From JBGSYJ01 sp041748075 (GTDB lineage Bacteria > Acidobacteriota > Thermoanaerobaculia > Gp7-AA8), in contig JBGTDX010000144.1 of assembly GCA_041748075.1 (NCBI GenBank), forward strand, positions 1 through 54,266: a DNA stretch of 54,266 bases, written 5' to 3'. The notes under the pieces are model-generated. The model searched no databases and was not told the origin of the DNA. It saw only the letters and a list, made by a program, of their open reading frames with translations. Below, one piece after another: positions 34,653-43,844 of the stretch (positions within the stretch are counted from its first letter, which is position 1; each line of letters opens with the position of its first letter). Both the position numbers and the translations under genes were made by a program.

Positions 34653-37600
34653 ATGGCAGAAACCCGGAACGACTCCCTGATTGCAGATCTGAGGCAGAGC
34701 CTTGTCTCGAGCGAGGTCATGACGACGCTCGTCGAGCGTGCGGGCAGCGGCGCGGTTGAAGTGACGGGATCCTCCCTCGAGGCGCGCGCGCTGATTCTCG
34801 CCGCGCTGCAGGAGAGGATCGGCCGGAAACTGGTGATCATCGTCCCCGGGGATACGGCGCTGCATGATCTCGAGCAGGCGCTCCGCCTCTTTCATCACGA
34901 TCCGGTCCGCCTCGCCACCTATCCGGCACCGTCGCTCTCGCCCTACCAGGATGTGCCTTCCCCGCTGGCCGTGATTCGCGAGGAGATCCGCACAGTGGGC
35001 ATGCTGGCCACCGGAGAGATCGAGCTGCTGGTCATACCCGCCCGGGCTCTTTACCGCCGGCTTCCAGAGCCGGCTGACTTTTCTTCCCGGCTGATCGATT
35101 TCTCCGCGGGAGCCGAACTCGACGTCCGGGGCGTGCTGCAGCGTCTCGTGGAGAATGGATACGTCAGGACGGACCTGGTCGGAGAGGTCGGCGAGTTCGC
35201 CTTCCGCGGAGGCATTCTCGACGTCTTTCCGCCGAACGCCGAGCAGCCGCTGCGTGTTGAGCTCTTTGGAGACACGATCGAGTCGCTCCGGTACTTCGAA
35301 GTCGAAACTCAACGATCGGCAGAGGTGGTATCCCGGGTCTCGGCCCAGCCCGCCGCGCTCTTCCCGTTGACTCCCGCGCTGAGAGCAAAGCTCGCGCGCA
35401 GACTCTCGACCGACTTCAACGACCTTCACTACAAGCGCGATCTCGCGGAAAAGATCGAACGCCTCTCCGAGCACGACAGCTTTCCCGGAATCGAGAACTT
35501 CCTGCCAGTCGCGGCAGACGGGGTCAGTTTCGAAACCTATCTCGAAACAGACGAGTGGACGATCGCGGTCGTCGAGCCGGACGAGGTCCTCACGTCGATT
35601 GAGAAGTACGAAACCCTGCTGCGCTCGGAGTACGACGCGACTGCGGGTAAAGGCAAGGCTGTTTACGCTCCTGATCAGCTGCTCGTGCCGGCCGCTTCGA
35701 TTCATGCGTTTCTCGATTCTGCGCGGATCACCCTCAGCTCACTCCATCTTCAGAACGTGTCGGGCGGCACCGGTCCCGGTGCGTCACGGTGGACCTCTCT
35801 CAAGGTACACACACCCGTCGCCGAGAGCTACGTCAACCGTCTGTCCGATCTCGGGCAGACGCTCGAGAAGCGCCGCCAGGAAGGACAGCGCCAGATCGTA
35901 TTCGCCTCGACCAAAGGCGGCAGGGAAAAGATCGAGCGCATTCTCAGAGAATTCAGCATTCCCTTCGAGGACGAGCCGCCCGCGATCGGCCGGGATGTCG
36001 CAGTCACCCACGGCAACCTCGCGCAGGGATTCGATTTCGACGAGATCGGCGTGTCGATCGTGTCCGAATGGGACCTCTTCGAGCAGCTTTCGACCAGCCG
36101 CATCACACCACGCAGGAAACGAAGCACCGAGGCCTTCCAGACGGATCTCAGGGATCTCAAGGCGGGCGATTTCATCGTCCACGTCGATCATGGTGTCGGG
36201 CGGTTCCTCGGACTCCGCCGGATTCCCTTCGGAGAGACCGAACGCGAGGTGATGGAGATCGAGTACTCGGCACAGGGAAAGCTCCTTCTGCCGATGGAGA
36301 ATCTGAATCTGATTCAGAAATACTCCGGCGGCGGAGACTCCCAGCCGAAGCTCGACCGGCTCGGCGGAACCGCGTGGGCTCGAACCAAGGCTTCGGTCAA
36401 AAAGGCGATGCGGGACATGGCGGACGAGCTGATCCGGCTCTACGCGACCCGCCAGATGGTTCAGGGCTTCGCCTTCACCAGAGACACGCCTTGGCAGTTC
36501 GAGTTCGAAGAATCCTTCGAATTCGACGAGACCGAAGATCAGATCTCCGCAATCGACGATCTGAAACATGACATGGAATCACGCAAGCCGATGGATCGCC
36601 TGCTCTGCGGCGACGTCGGCTACGGGAAAACGGAAGTTGCGATGCGCGCGGCATTCAAGGCCGTCATGGACGGCAAACAGGCCGCAGTGCTCGCACCGAC
36701 GACGATTCTCGCTTACCAGCATTACCGGACATTCATGCGCAGGTTCGCCTCGTTCCCGGTGACCATCGAACTGATCTCGCGGTTCCGTTCTCCGAAGGAG
36801 CAAAAGGCAATTCTCGAGAGAGTCGAGCGTGGTGAGGTCGACATCCTGATCGGTACACATCGGATTCTCTCCAAAGGAAAGTCGTTCAAAGACCTGGGGC
36901 TGCTCGTGATCGACGAGGAGCAGCGTTTCGGCGTCGCGCAGAAGGAGCGGCTCAAGCAGTTCAAGAAGGCAATCGACGTCCTTTCGATGTCCGCCACGCC
37001 GATTCCGCGGACTCTCCACATGTCGCTGGCCGGTATTCGCGACATCTCAGTGATCGAAACACCACCGAAGGACAGGCTTGCCATTCAAACGGCGGTCGTT
37101 CCCTTCGACGATCAGTTCGTCCGCGAAGCCATCGAGTTCGAGATCGGGCGAGGCGGCCAGATTTTCTTCGTCCACAACCGCGTCGAATCGATCTACCAGA
37201 TCAAGGAGTACCTGGAGAACCTCGTCCCCGGGCTTCGGGTCGTCGTCGGGCACGGTCAGATGGATGAGAAGGAGCTCGAGCGCTCGATGCTCGCCTTCAT
37301 CGACCGGCAATACGACCTGCTTCTGGCCACCACGATCATCGAGAACGGCATCGACATCCCGGCCGCAAACACGATTCTGATTCATCACTCGGAGCGCTTC
37401 GGGCTCTCGCAGCTCTACCAGTTGCGGGGCAGGGTCGGGCGCAGCGACCGGCTCGCCTTCTGCTACCTCCTGGTTCCTTCCTCGCGCGGGCTCTCGGGAG
37501 ATGCGCGGAAACGATTGGCTGCCATCCAGGAATTCTCCGATCTGGGAGCCGGCTTCCGCATCGCGGCGCGCGACCTCGACATCCGCGGATCCGGCAATAT

Positions 37601-38141
37601 CCTGGGAGGTGAACAGTCGGGGCAGATCGCTGCCGTTGGTTTCGAGATGTACACGAAACTTCTCGAAGAGGCCGTCCGCGAGCTCAAGGGCGAGAAGGTC
37701 GACGACGAGGTCGAGACCTCCATGAACCTCGGGCTGGACATCTACATCCCACCGGACTACATCACGGACGAAAATCTGCGCATGGTCTTCTACAAAAAAC
37801 TGGCTTCGGCCCGGGATGAATACCGGCTCGAGGCCGTGCGCAACGAAATGCGTGATCGTTTCGGCGCGATCCCGGCGACTGTCGAGAGCCTCCTCGCATT
37901 CATCCGGCTCAAGCAGTTCGCTCAGTCGCTCGGCGTCGTCTCCATCGTGCGTCAGGCTCATACCGCGGTGATAAAGTTTCACCCCTCTGCCCGAATCGAT
38001 CCCAACCGCCTGTTGCAGTTCATGAGCGAAACGCCAACGGCAAAGTTCTCCCCGGGCGGAAACCTGTCCATTCAGATCCCGGAGCGCGGGCACGGGAGCA
38101 TCGCGGTCCTGATGACCCTTCTCGAGGGAATCGCGGGGTAG
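34653..38141 (+). CDS. mfd: Transcription-repair coupling factor Mfd
   Basis: A 1162-residue ATP-dependent translocase that releases stalled RNA polymerase at lesions and recruits UvrA. The UvrB-like N-terminal module spans about 1-340 (GEFAFRGGILDVFPP), and the CarD-like polymerase-interacting domain about 490-570 (FIVHVDHGVGRFLGL). RecG-like helicase domains follow with Walker A CGDVGYGKTEVAMRAAF near 652, DEEQRFGV near 754 and SATPIPRTLHMSL. The C-terminal TRCF domain includes VETSMNLGLDIYIPPDYI. Length matches E. coli Mfd (1148). It is 108 bp after the VWA gene and 15 bp before a parvulin gene, an order I have seen elsewhere (mfd followed by surA-like genes). Confidence 0.97.
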   Translation: MAETRNDSLIADLRQSLVSSEVMTTLVERAGSGAVEVTGSSLEARALILAALQERIGRKLVIIVPGDTALHDLEQALRLFHHDPVRLATYPAPSLSPYQDVPSPLAVIREEIRTVGMLATGEIELLVIPARALYRRLPEPADFSSRLIDFSAGAELDVRGVLQRLVENGYVRTDLVGEVGEFAFRGGILDVFPPNAEQPLRVELFGDTIESLRYFEVETQRSAEVVSRVSAQPAALFPLTPALRAKLARRLSTDFNDLHYKRDLAEKIERLSEHDSFPGIENFLPVAADGVSFETYLETDEWTIAVVEPDEVLTSIEKYETLLRSEYDATAGKGKAVYAPDQLLVPAASIHAFLDSARITLSSLHLQNVSGGTGPGASRWTSLKVHTPVAESYVNRLSDLGQTLEKRRQEGQRQIVFASTKGGREKIERILREFSIPFEDEPPAIGRDVAVTHGNLAQGFDFDEIGVSIVSEWDLFEQLSTSRITPRRKRSTEAFQTDLRDLKAGDFIVHVDHGVGRFLGLRRIPFGETEREVMEIEYSAQGKLLLPMENLNLIQKYSGGGDSQPKLDRLGGTAWARTKASVKKAMRDMADELIRLYATRQMVQGFAFTRDTPWQFEFEESFEFDETEDQISAIDDLKHDMESRKPMDRLLCGDVGYGKTEVAMRAAFKAVMDGKQAAVLAPTTILAYQHYRTFMRRFASFPVTIELISRFRSPKEQKAILERVERGEVDILIGTHRILSKGKSFKDLGLLVIDEEQRFGVAQKERLKQFKKAIDVLSMSATPIPRTLHMSLAGIRDISVIETPPKDRLAIQTAVVPFDDQFVREAIEFEIGRGGQIFFVHNRVESIYQIKEYLENLVPGLRVVVGHGQMDEKELERSMLAFIDRQYDLLLATTIIENGIDIPAANTILIHHSERFGLSQLYQLRGRVGRSDRLAFCYLLVPSSRGLSGDARKRLAAIQEFSDLGAGFRIAARDLDIRGSGNILGGEQSGQIAAVGFEMYTKLLEEAVRELKGEKVDDEVETSMNLGLDIYIPPDYITDENLRMVFYKKLASARDEYRLEAVRNEMRDRFGAIPATVESLLAFIRLKQFAQSLGVVSIVRQAHTAVIKFHPSARIDPNRLLQFMSETPTAKFSPGGNLSIQIPERGHGSIAVLMTLLEGIAG

Positions 38142-38156
38142 AGCTCCCACGCCACC

Positions 38157-39095
38157 ATGCAATACTCGAATAGAATGCCTTCGGTGACCAAGTTGTCCAG
38201 ACCGCTGCTTACCATCGCCCTCGCACTCGGCCTCCTGCTCGCCGGATTCTCCTGCACGAAGAAGGAAGGCATCGCGCCGGATGTCGTCGCCCGCGTCGGT
38301 GACCGAATGCTCACGCTGGACGATTTCAAGCACTATCTGAATCGCAACGTCAGCACCGAGCTCGTCCAGATCGAGCCGGAAGCTGCGAGCGCCCTGCTCG
38401 ACCAGTTCATCGAAGAGGCCCTCGTTTCCGCCTGGGCGGCCGCCCAGGGGCATGACGTGTCCGCCGAACAGGTCGCGGCAGCAGTCCGCAGCGATCCCGG
38501 CTCCACGGTTCTCGAAAAGCGGGATCAGATGCGGCGCGCGAAACTCATCGCGGACATCAGCGCAACCACGCCAATGCCCACCGACGAGGAAGTCCGCGCC
38601 TTCTATGCGAGCAATTCTCAGGAGTTCGATCTGGGTGAACGCGTGCGAGCCCGGCAGATCCTGGTCCACGACCGTGATCTCGGGAGCAGAATCCACGCGG
38701 AGTTGAGTCGCGGCGGCTCATTCGACGAGCTGTCCCGGGAGCATTCATCGGCAGCCAACGCAGCTGAGGGCGGGGACATCGGATTTCTGGGACGGGGAGA
38801 ACTGCCTCGCATGTTCGAGGACGAGCTTTTCCGCCTGAAACCCGGCGAGATCAGCCGCGTCATAGAAACAGACTCCGGCTTTCACATCTTTCGCGTCGAC
38901 GACGCAAGACCGGCCGGAATGCTCGATCTGGAGGTCGCCGGTCCCCTGATCCGAGCTCGTCTGCGGGAAGAGGGCCTGGACCGTGAAATGTCCCGCGTCA
39001 TAGGCGTCGCAAGAAAGGAAATTCCGGTGACGGTTCTGACAAAGAGGCTGCCATTTGCCTATTCCGGGGCTCTGCCGAAGAGTGAGACCGAATAA
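38157..39095 (+). CDS. Parvulin-type peptidyl-prolyl isomerase lipoprotein
   Basis: A 312-residue protein with a signal segment and a lipobox-like LLAGFSC (Cys33), although -3 is Gly rather than Leu. A SurA_N-like helical chaperone region covers about 40-150 (ALLDQFIEEALVSAWAA), then a parvulin domain about 155-265 (RARQILVHDRD, EHSSAANAAEGGDIGFLGRG, VIETDSGFHIFRVDD). It probably assists folding of exported outer-membrane proteins such as the large receptors of this window. It follows mfd by 15 bp. ATG 38175 is an alternative start; neither has a clear ribosome-binding site. Confidence 0.88.
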   Translation: MQYSNRMPSVTKLSRPLLTIALALGLLLAGFSCTKKEGIAPDVVARVGDRMLTLDDFKHYLNRNVSTELVQIEPEAASALLDQFIEEALVSAWAAAQGHDVSAEQVAAAVRSDPGSTVLEKRDQMRRAKLIADISATTPMPTDEEVRAFYASNSQEFDLGERVRARQILVHDRDLGSRIHAELSRGGSFDELSREHSSAANAAEGGDIGFLGRGELPRMFEDELFRLKPGEISRVIETDSGFHIFRVDDARPAGMLDLEVAGPLIRARLREEGLDREMSRVIGVARKEIPVTVLTKRLPFAYSGALPKSETE

Positions 39096-39144
39096 ATCGG
39101 CCCTGGATTTGTTTTCCCGGGCTGATATCCAGGGGAAGAAAAGA

Positions 39145-40125
39145 ATGAAAAAAACCTGTCTTGCAGTCCTGACGATTCTGATTCTCACCACTACGGCGAC
39201 CGCAGAGGTCGTTGAGGCGATCGTCGCGCGGGTCGGCGACCGGATCATCACCCGAACGCAGTACGAGAATCGTCTTCGTCTCGGCCTCCAGGAAATCGAG
39301 AACACGATCGCTCCAGAAATGCAGGCAGAACGGAAGGCCGAGTTTCAGAACGAGCTCATCAATGAGATGCTCGCCGAGGTTCTGCTCAAGGATCGGGCGG
39401 ATCGGATGGGACTCACTGTCACTCCCGCCGAGGTGAGCGACGCCGTCGAGCGCCTCAAGACCCAGTACGGATTGAACTCCGATGCAGAGTTCAACGAATC
39501 GCTTCGCAGTTCCGGCATGTCCAGGTCCGAAATGGAGCTCAGGCTCCGGGATACTCTTCTGACGAACAAAGTCTTTTCACGCGAGCTGCGGGGGCGCCAG
39601 GAGCTCACCGATCGCGAGTTGCGTGAGCACTACGAGCGCGAACGCGAGGAATACCGCCTCCCGGAACGGGCACGGTTGCGCGAGATCATTCTCGCCGTCC
39701 CGGAAGATGCCGACGCTGAGGCCGTAGCATCATCGGAGACAAGAGCGGGGCAGATCGCAACCGCAGCACGGGGCGGAGCCGACTTCGCAGCACTCGTGTC
39801 AGAACATTCGCAGTCGCCGAGCAAAGACCAGGGTGGCAGTATCGGGGTCGTGGCGAAAGGCGAGCTGATCCCGGTCCTCGACTCGGCGGTCTTCAGCGCG
39901 GCTGGAAACACAGTCGTCGGTCCGATACGGACCCGCGTCGGGTTCCACATCGTGAGCATCGACGAAAGGCTTCCCTCGGAAGTGCCCTCCTTCGATGCCG
40001 TCAAGGAGCGCCTGCGCGCCGAGGCTAGCGAAGAGACGTTCCAGCGGGATTACAATGCCTATATCGAGCGCCTCCGGAAAGAAGCTTACGTGCAGATCAA
40101 TGAGGATCAAATCCCGCGGGGATGA
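39145..40125 (+). CDS. SurA-like periplasmic chaperone / parvulin isomerase
   Basis: A 326-residue periplasmic protein. ATG 39145 follows AGGGGAAG and opens a clear signal peptide (MKKTCLAVLTILILTTTATA). A SurA_N domain (about 22-165) starts VEAIVARVGDRIITRTQYE, as in SurA, and one parvulin domain (about 175-290) follows with EHSQSPSKDQGGSIGVVAKG and RVGFHIVSIDERL. E. coli SurA has two parvulin repeats; this has one. With the lipoprotein 49 bp upstream it forms a chaperone pair. A short helical tail (RDYNAYIERLRKEAYVQI) completes the chaperone fold. Confidence 0.9.
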   Translation: MKKTCLAVLTILILTTTATAEVVEAIVARVGDRIITRTQYENRLRLGLQEIENTIAPEMQAERKAEFQNELINEMLAEVLLKDRADRMGLTVTPAEVSDAVERLKTQYGLNSDAEFNESLRSSGMSRSEMELRLRDTLLTNKVFSRELRGRQELTDRELREHYEREREEYRLPERARLREIILAVPEDADAEAVASSETRAGQIATAARGGADFAALVSEHSQSPSKDQGGSIGVVAKGELIPVLDSAVFSAAGNTVVGPIRTRVGFHIVSIDERLPSEVPSFDAVKERLRAEASEETFQRDYNAYIERLRKEAYVQINEDQIPRG

Positions 40126-40142
40126 GAAGGCACTCTCCGAGC

Positions 40143-40874
40143 TCATTCCATTCCTCCCCTCTGCTTGACAGAGACGTAGCGATTGGTTCCAAGAATGAGG
40201 TGGTCGAGCACATCGACACCGAGAAGACGGCCGGCCTCGACCATCCGGCGGGTGAACACGATGTCTTCGGCCGACGGCGCAGGATCCCCGGATGGATGGT
40301 TGTGAAAGATGATCACTGCGGCCGCGTTGTCCTGCAGAGCGTATCGCAGCACGTCACGCGTGGAAACCGTAGTCGCATTCAGCGTCCCTATGTAAATCTC
40401 GCGTTCCCGGATGACCCGATTCTTGGCGTCGAGAAAAATTGCTCCGAGACGCTCCTGCACGTAATGCGAGTATCGGGCAATCAGTGGGCGGGCAATCGAA
40501 TCAGCATCCCGGATAGGATCACGTTCCCCATCGCAGTGTGCTGATAGCCGGCGACCGAGCTCCAGCGCAGCAGCCACACGAGCCCACTTAGCGAATCCAA
40601 CTCCGCTGACTTTCTGGCCCGGGGCCCACTCTCTTGTCGAGAGCGAACGGAGCCCATCCGAAAGCAGCTCTCGCGCCACATGGATGGCTCCCTTTCCACG
40701 CGTACCCGATCCCAGCAGAATTGCCACCAGCTCGGCATCGGACAGTGTCTGGGAGCCGTGCCTTGCCATCCGCTCCCGAGGACGTTCATCGAGGGGGAGG
40801 TCTCCGATCAGCGTCGCACTCACCAGACTCTCCGCTCTATGACCGAACAGACAAAGAGAATACGAGGAAGCCAT
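40143..40874 (-). CDS. radC: RadC family protein (JAB/MPN domain)
   Basis: A 243-residue protein with an N-terminal helix-hairpin-helix region (SDAELVAILLGSGTRGKGAIHVA) and a C-terminal JAB metalloprotease-like domain with His191, His193 and Asp204 in FHNHPSGDPAPSAED. RadC-like proteins are widespread; the early DNA-repair assignment was withdrawn, and the function is unsettled. It converges with the second parvulin gene, with 17 bp between stop codons. The start is uncertain: ATG 40874 is used, but GTG/TTG codons 17-18 codons in would give the more usual N-terminus. Confidence 0.9.
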   Translation of the reverse strand: MASSYSLCLFGHRAESLVSATLIGDLPLDERPRERMARHGSQTLSDAELVAILLGSGTRGKGAIHVARELLSDGLRSLSTREWAPGQKVSGVGFAKWARVAAALELGRRLSAHCDGERDPIRDADSIARPLIARYSHYVQERLGAIFLDAKNRVIREREIYIGTLNATTVSTRDVLRYALQDNAAAVIIFHNHPSGDPAPSAEDIVFTRRMVEAGRLLGVDVLDHLILGTNRYVSVKQRGGME

Positions 40875-40961
40875 AGCTCCCGGACGGACGAACCTTCAGT
40901 TGTTTTCATTGATTCACGCAGATGCGCAGAACGCGCAAGCGCAGAGGAGGGCACGGGAACC

Positions 40962-40991
40962 AGAAAAGAGTGTACCTCGGATCGGAGGTAC
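40962..40991 (-). terminator. Possible terminator downstream of ilvE
   Basis: On the minus strand GTACCTC/GAGGTAC (7-bp stem, 6-nt loop) is followed by ACTCTTTTCTGG. The stem is short and the T-run interrupted, so this is tentative. Confidence 0.35.
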
Positions 40992-41048
40992 GTTGTAAAT
41001 GGCGGCCGCCAAAAACTTCAAGAAAAGCTGTGCCGACTCCGCAGGGCG

Positions 41049-42023
41049 CTACAAACTCCTGACTCCTGACTCCTGACTACTCTCTGCCACCGCCACCCCC
41101 GCATGCACATACGTCAACCACCCGTGCACATCCGGGACTTTGCCGGTGATGTGATCGAAATAGCGCTTCTGGATCTTCTCGGTGATCGGTCCGCGGCGAC
41201 CCGCTCCGATGGATATCCTGTCGATCGAGCGGATGGGAGTGACTTCGGCGGCTGTGCCGGTGAAGAATACCTCGTCGGCAATGTAGAGAGCTTCACGCGG
41301 GATGAGAGTTTCCTGGACCTCGTAGCCGAGATCGTTGGCAATCGTCATGATCGTGTCCCGTGTGATTCCCGACAGGATGGATGCTCCCAGGGGAGGCGTC
41401 ATGAGCTTGCCGTCACGGACGAGAAAGATGTTTTCTCCCGATCCCTCCGAGACGTAGCCGCTGACATCGAGCGCGATTCCTTCCGCGTAGCCGTCGACTC
41501 CCGCTTCCGATCGGATGAGGATCGAGTTCATGTAGTTCGCAGTGGATTTAGCCATCGCCGGGAAGGTGTTGGGCGCCATCCGATTCCATGAAGAGACGCA
41601 GACGTCGACGCCGTCCTCGATCGCTTCGGTTCCTAGATACTTTCCCCACTTCCATACGGCAATCAGCATATCGACCGGGCAGTCACCGGGAAAGACGCCG
41701 AGCGAATGCATGCCCCGATAGACGAGCGGACGGAGGTAGCACTCGTCGAACTCGTTCGCAATGATCACGTCGAGGCAGGCCCGCCTGAACTCCTCCCTGG
41801 CGATGGGAATCTCCATCCGGTAAATCTTCGCGCCGTCATAGAGGCGACGTACGTGCTCGTTGAGTCGAAATACGGCCGGCCCTTCCCCTGTCAGGTAGCA
41901 CCGCGCGCCTTCGAACAGCCCGCTTCCATAGTGCAGCCCGTGACTGAAGGCGTGAATTTTCGCATCGGCAAAATCCACGAGCCGCCCGTTCATCCAGACT
42001 TTCTTGACCTCTTCGAACGGCAT
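41049..42023 (-). CDS. ilvE: Branched-chain amino acid aminotransferase
   Basis: A 324-residue PLP enzyme interconverting Val/Leu/Ile and their 2-oxo acids. ATG 42023 is fixed by AAGGAG 9-14 bp upstream; the longer frame has no support. Fold-type IV features: HAFSHGLHYGSGLFEGARCY, VYRGMHSLGV, the PLP Lys159 in PAMAKSTANYMNS, EGSGENIFLVRDGKL, LSGITRDTIM and FFTGTAAEVTPI. Normal family length is about 305. The last ten residues or so (SSQESGVRSL) are encoded by a heptamer array read on its stop-free strand, so they are an acquired tail rather than conserved sequence. It is monocistronic. Confidence 0.95.
   Translation of the reverse strand: MPFEEVKKVWMNGRLVDFADAKIHAFSHGLHYGSGLFEGARCYLTGEGPAVFRLNEHVRRLYDGAKIYRMEIPIAREEFRRACLDVIIANEFDECYLRPLVYRGMHSLGVFPGDCPVDMLIAVWKWGKYLGTEAIEDGVDVCVSSWNRMAPNTFPAMAKSTANYMNSILIRSEAGVDGYAEGIALDVSGYVSEGSGENIFLVRDGKLMTPPLGASILSGITRDTIMTIANDLGYEVQETLIPREALYIADEVFFTGTAAEVTPIRSIDRISIGAGRRGPITEKIQKRYFDHITGKVPDVHGWLTYVHAGVAVAESSQESGVRSL
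41056..41076 (+). repeat. TGACTCC heptamer array inside the 3' end of ilvE
   Basis: Three perfect CTCCTGA units plus a partial fourth. TGA stops are on the plus strand; the minus strand, which ilvE uses, is open and reads Q-E-S-G-V-R-S. Confidence 0.85.
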
Positions 42024-42282
42024 GGAATGGTCTCCTTGGTTTGAATGAAGCGACTGGAATCCGGACGCCTGCAGGCCGCGCCCGACGGGCGCGCAACGCA
42101 CGCCCGCACTCGTTCCGGAGTATAGGTGCCGCCGATTTTCCATGTCAATTCAATTCGGACACGCGAGGAGCTCGCCCCTGGATCACATCGGGCCCGTAAA
42201 CGGCAAATCTCGAGGCATTTAACTCCAGGCCCCGAAGTCTCATCCTAAGCCGGCGAATGACAGGACGGTCAATTGAGAGCTC

Positions 42283-42329
42283 TGAACCACGGTGTCATCC
42301 TGAGCGGGGCCACGTCATCCTGAGCGTCG
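42283..42329 (+). repeat. Partial copy E of the GTCATCCTGAGCGAAG repeat
   Basis: GAACCACGGTGTCATCCTGA then GCGGGGCCACGTCATCCTGAGCG, matching the left part of copy C up to the central palindrome. It lies in the 350-bp gap between the divergent ilvE and SDR genes, 47 bp before the SDR start. Nothing else in the gap is recognisable. Confidence 0.75.
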
Positions 42330-42375
42330 ATGGATGAAATCTTTTGACTGGATAAACCGCGAAAGATCGTCGACG

Positions 42376-43185
42376 ATGCACGGCATGGAAATTCGCGGGA
42401 GCAACATCGTCATCACCGGCGCGTCATCGGGGATCGGCAGAGCGACGGCGCTCGAGCTGGCGCGAAGGGGAGCGAATCTCGTCCTGGCAGCCCGAAGGGA
42501 GCCCCACCTCGCCGAGGTCGCCGACGAGTGCCGCAGATCTGGCGGCCGCTGTGCAGTTGTTCCGACGGATGTGGCGAACCGCGAAGCATGCCATCACCTG
42601 ATTCATCGGGCCAGTGAAGAACTGGGACCGGTCGACGCACTGGTGAACAACGCCGGATTCGCCGTGTTCGACCGCGCCGAAGAGGCTCATCCCGAAGATC
42701 TCATCGAGATGATGGAGACGAACTACATGGGAGCGGTGCAGTGCACGCAAGCCGTGCTCCCGCAGATGCTGGAGAGGAAACGCGGGTCGATCGTGAACGT
42801 CGGCTCGATCAGCGGAATCATGGGATATGCAGGGATGGGCGGCTATTGCGCAACCAAATTCGCCCTCGCGGGCTTCACCGAGGCACTTCGCGATGAAGTC
42901 ATCAGCCGCGGCGTGGACGTCTCGCTGATCTGCCCGGGAACGACAGATACGCCATTCTTCATCACGGCGGAGAAAGGTAAGATGCCCAGCGCATCGCGGC
43001 TGGTCCTCGCCATATCACCGGAGCGGGTCGCCGCTGCGATCGCTGCGGCAATCGAATCTCCCAGCTACAGAAAGGTCCTTCCCCTGATCCCTTCTCTCTT
43101 CATGAAATTCAAAGAATGCTGCCCGCGCACGGCCCACTTCCTGATGCGACGGGTCTCGGCGTCTCTGCTTCGAGGTGAGCGGTGA
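42376..43185 (+). CDS. Short-chain dehydrogenase/reductase
   Basis: A 269-residue classical SDR counted from ATG 42376. Cofactor motif TGASSGIG at 14-21, NNAG at 91-94, catalytic Ser144/146 (NVGSISG), Tyr157 and Lys161 (GYCATKFALAGF). Arg-rich residues after the second strand (AARREP) suggest NADP(H). The C-terminal part, with FMKFKECCPRTAHFLMRR, resembles membrane-associated SDRs of the DltE/YqjQ type, but the substrate is unknown. An upstream ATG (42334) is possible but falls next to a repeat fragment. The stop overlaps the rhomboid start by 4 bp, so the two are translationally coupled. Confidence 0.9.
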   Translation: MHGMEIRGSNIVITGASSGIGRATALELARRGANLVLAARREPHLAEVADECRRSGGRCAVVPTDVANREACHHLIHRASEELGPVDALVNNAGFAVFDRAEEAHPEDLIEMMETNYMGAVQCTQAVLPQMLERKRGSIVNVGSISGIMGYAGMGGYCATKFALAGFTEALRDEVISRGVDVSLICPGTTDTPFFITAEKGKMPSASRLVLAISPERVAAAIAAAIESPSYRKVLPLIPSLFMKFKECCPRTAHFLMRRVSASLLRGER

Positions 43186-43835
43186 GAGCTTCGCGGATGC
43201 CCGTCACGGTCGGTCTCATGATCGCGATCCTCATGGTGTTCGTTGTCGAGCTCATGAACGGCATTCCGCTCGTCGGTGTCGGACGGGAGGATCTTCCCAC
43301 GCTCGCGAGACTGGGAGCCATCGTTCCCTGGCTGGTCGAACAGGGCGAGTGGTGGCGCCTGGTCGCCGCCATGTTTCTCCATATTGGGCTGCTGCATCTG
43401 CTGGTCAACCTCTGGGCTCTCTACCAGCTCGGCTATGTGTTCGAAGCGATGTTCGGATCGACTCGCTTCGTCGCGTTCTACTTTCTCACTGGCGTCAGCG
43501 CGTCGCTCACGAGTGCCATCCTCCGCGAGGAAGGTTTGTCCGCCGGCGCGAGCGGTGCGATCTTCGGAATTCTGGGAGCCCTGATCGTGGCGATCCGCCG
43601 CTCACCCGTCTGGCGTCACGAGCCGTGGACGAAGGGCTTCACGCAGCAACTGATGGGATGGGCAGCACTCAACGTCATCATCGGCTTCACCTTCCCCGGA
43701 ATCGACAACTATGCTCACCTCGGGGGCTTCGTGGCCGGCCTGCTCCTCGGATTCATTCCTCACCGTCTGCCGCCCCCGCCACCGAACCGGATGGTGATCG
43801 AGACGGAAGCTCGGGACGGGGCAAGCAGCCCGTAA
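43182..43835 (+). CDS. Rhomboid family intramembrane serine protease
   Basis: A 217-residue polytopic membrane protein with about six hydrophobic segments. The catalytic dyad is visible: Ser124 in SAGASGAIFG and His179 in YAHLGGFVAG. FLHIGLLHLLVNLWAL supplies the HxxxN helix. GTG 43182 overlaps the preceding stop (GTGA). Rhomboids cleave transmembrane helices inside the bilayer; the substrate is unknown. Coupling to a short-chain dehydrogenase is not an arrangement I know. It converges with the methyltransferase, with 9 bp between stop codons. Confidence 0.93.
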   Translation: MRASRMPVTVGLMIAILMVFVVELMNGIPLVGVGREDLPTLARLGAIVPWLVEQGEWWRLVAAMFLHIGLLHLLVNLWALYQLGYVFEAMFGSTRFVAFYFLTGVSASLTSAILREEGLSAGASGAIFGILGALIVAIRRSPVWRHEPWTKGFTQQLMGWAALNVIIGFTFPGIDNYAHLGGFVAGLLLGFIPHRLPPPPPNRMVIETEARDGASSP

Positions 43836-43844
43836 TCCGCAGGC

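Noticed and set aside
37047..38696. A 549-codon minus-strand frame across the 3' half of mfd and the parvulin gene
   Set aside because: Antisense to two clearly conserved proteins, no motif, and no plausible start signal.
40900..40960. CGCAGATGCGCAGAACGCGCAAGCGCAGAGG repeat-like stretch before the ilvE terminator
   Set aside because: Only loosely periodic and too short and degenerate to assign to any array family.
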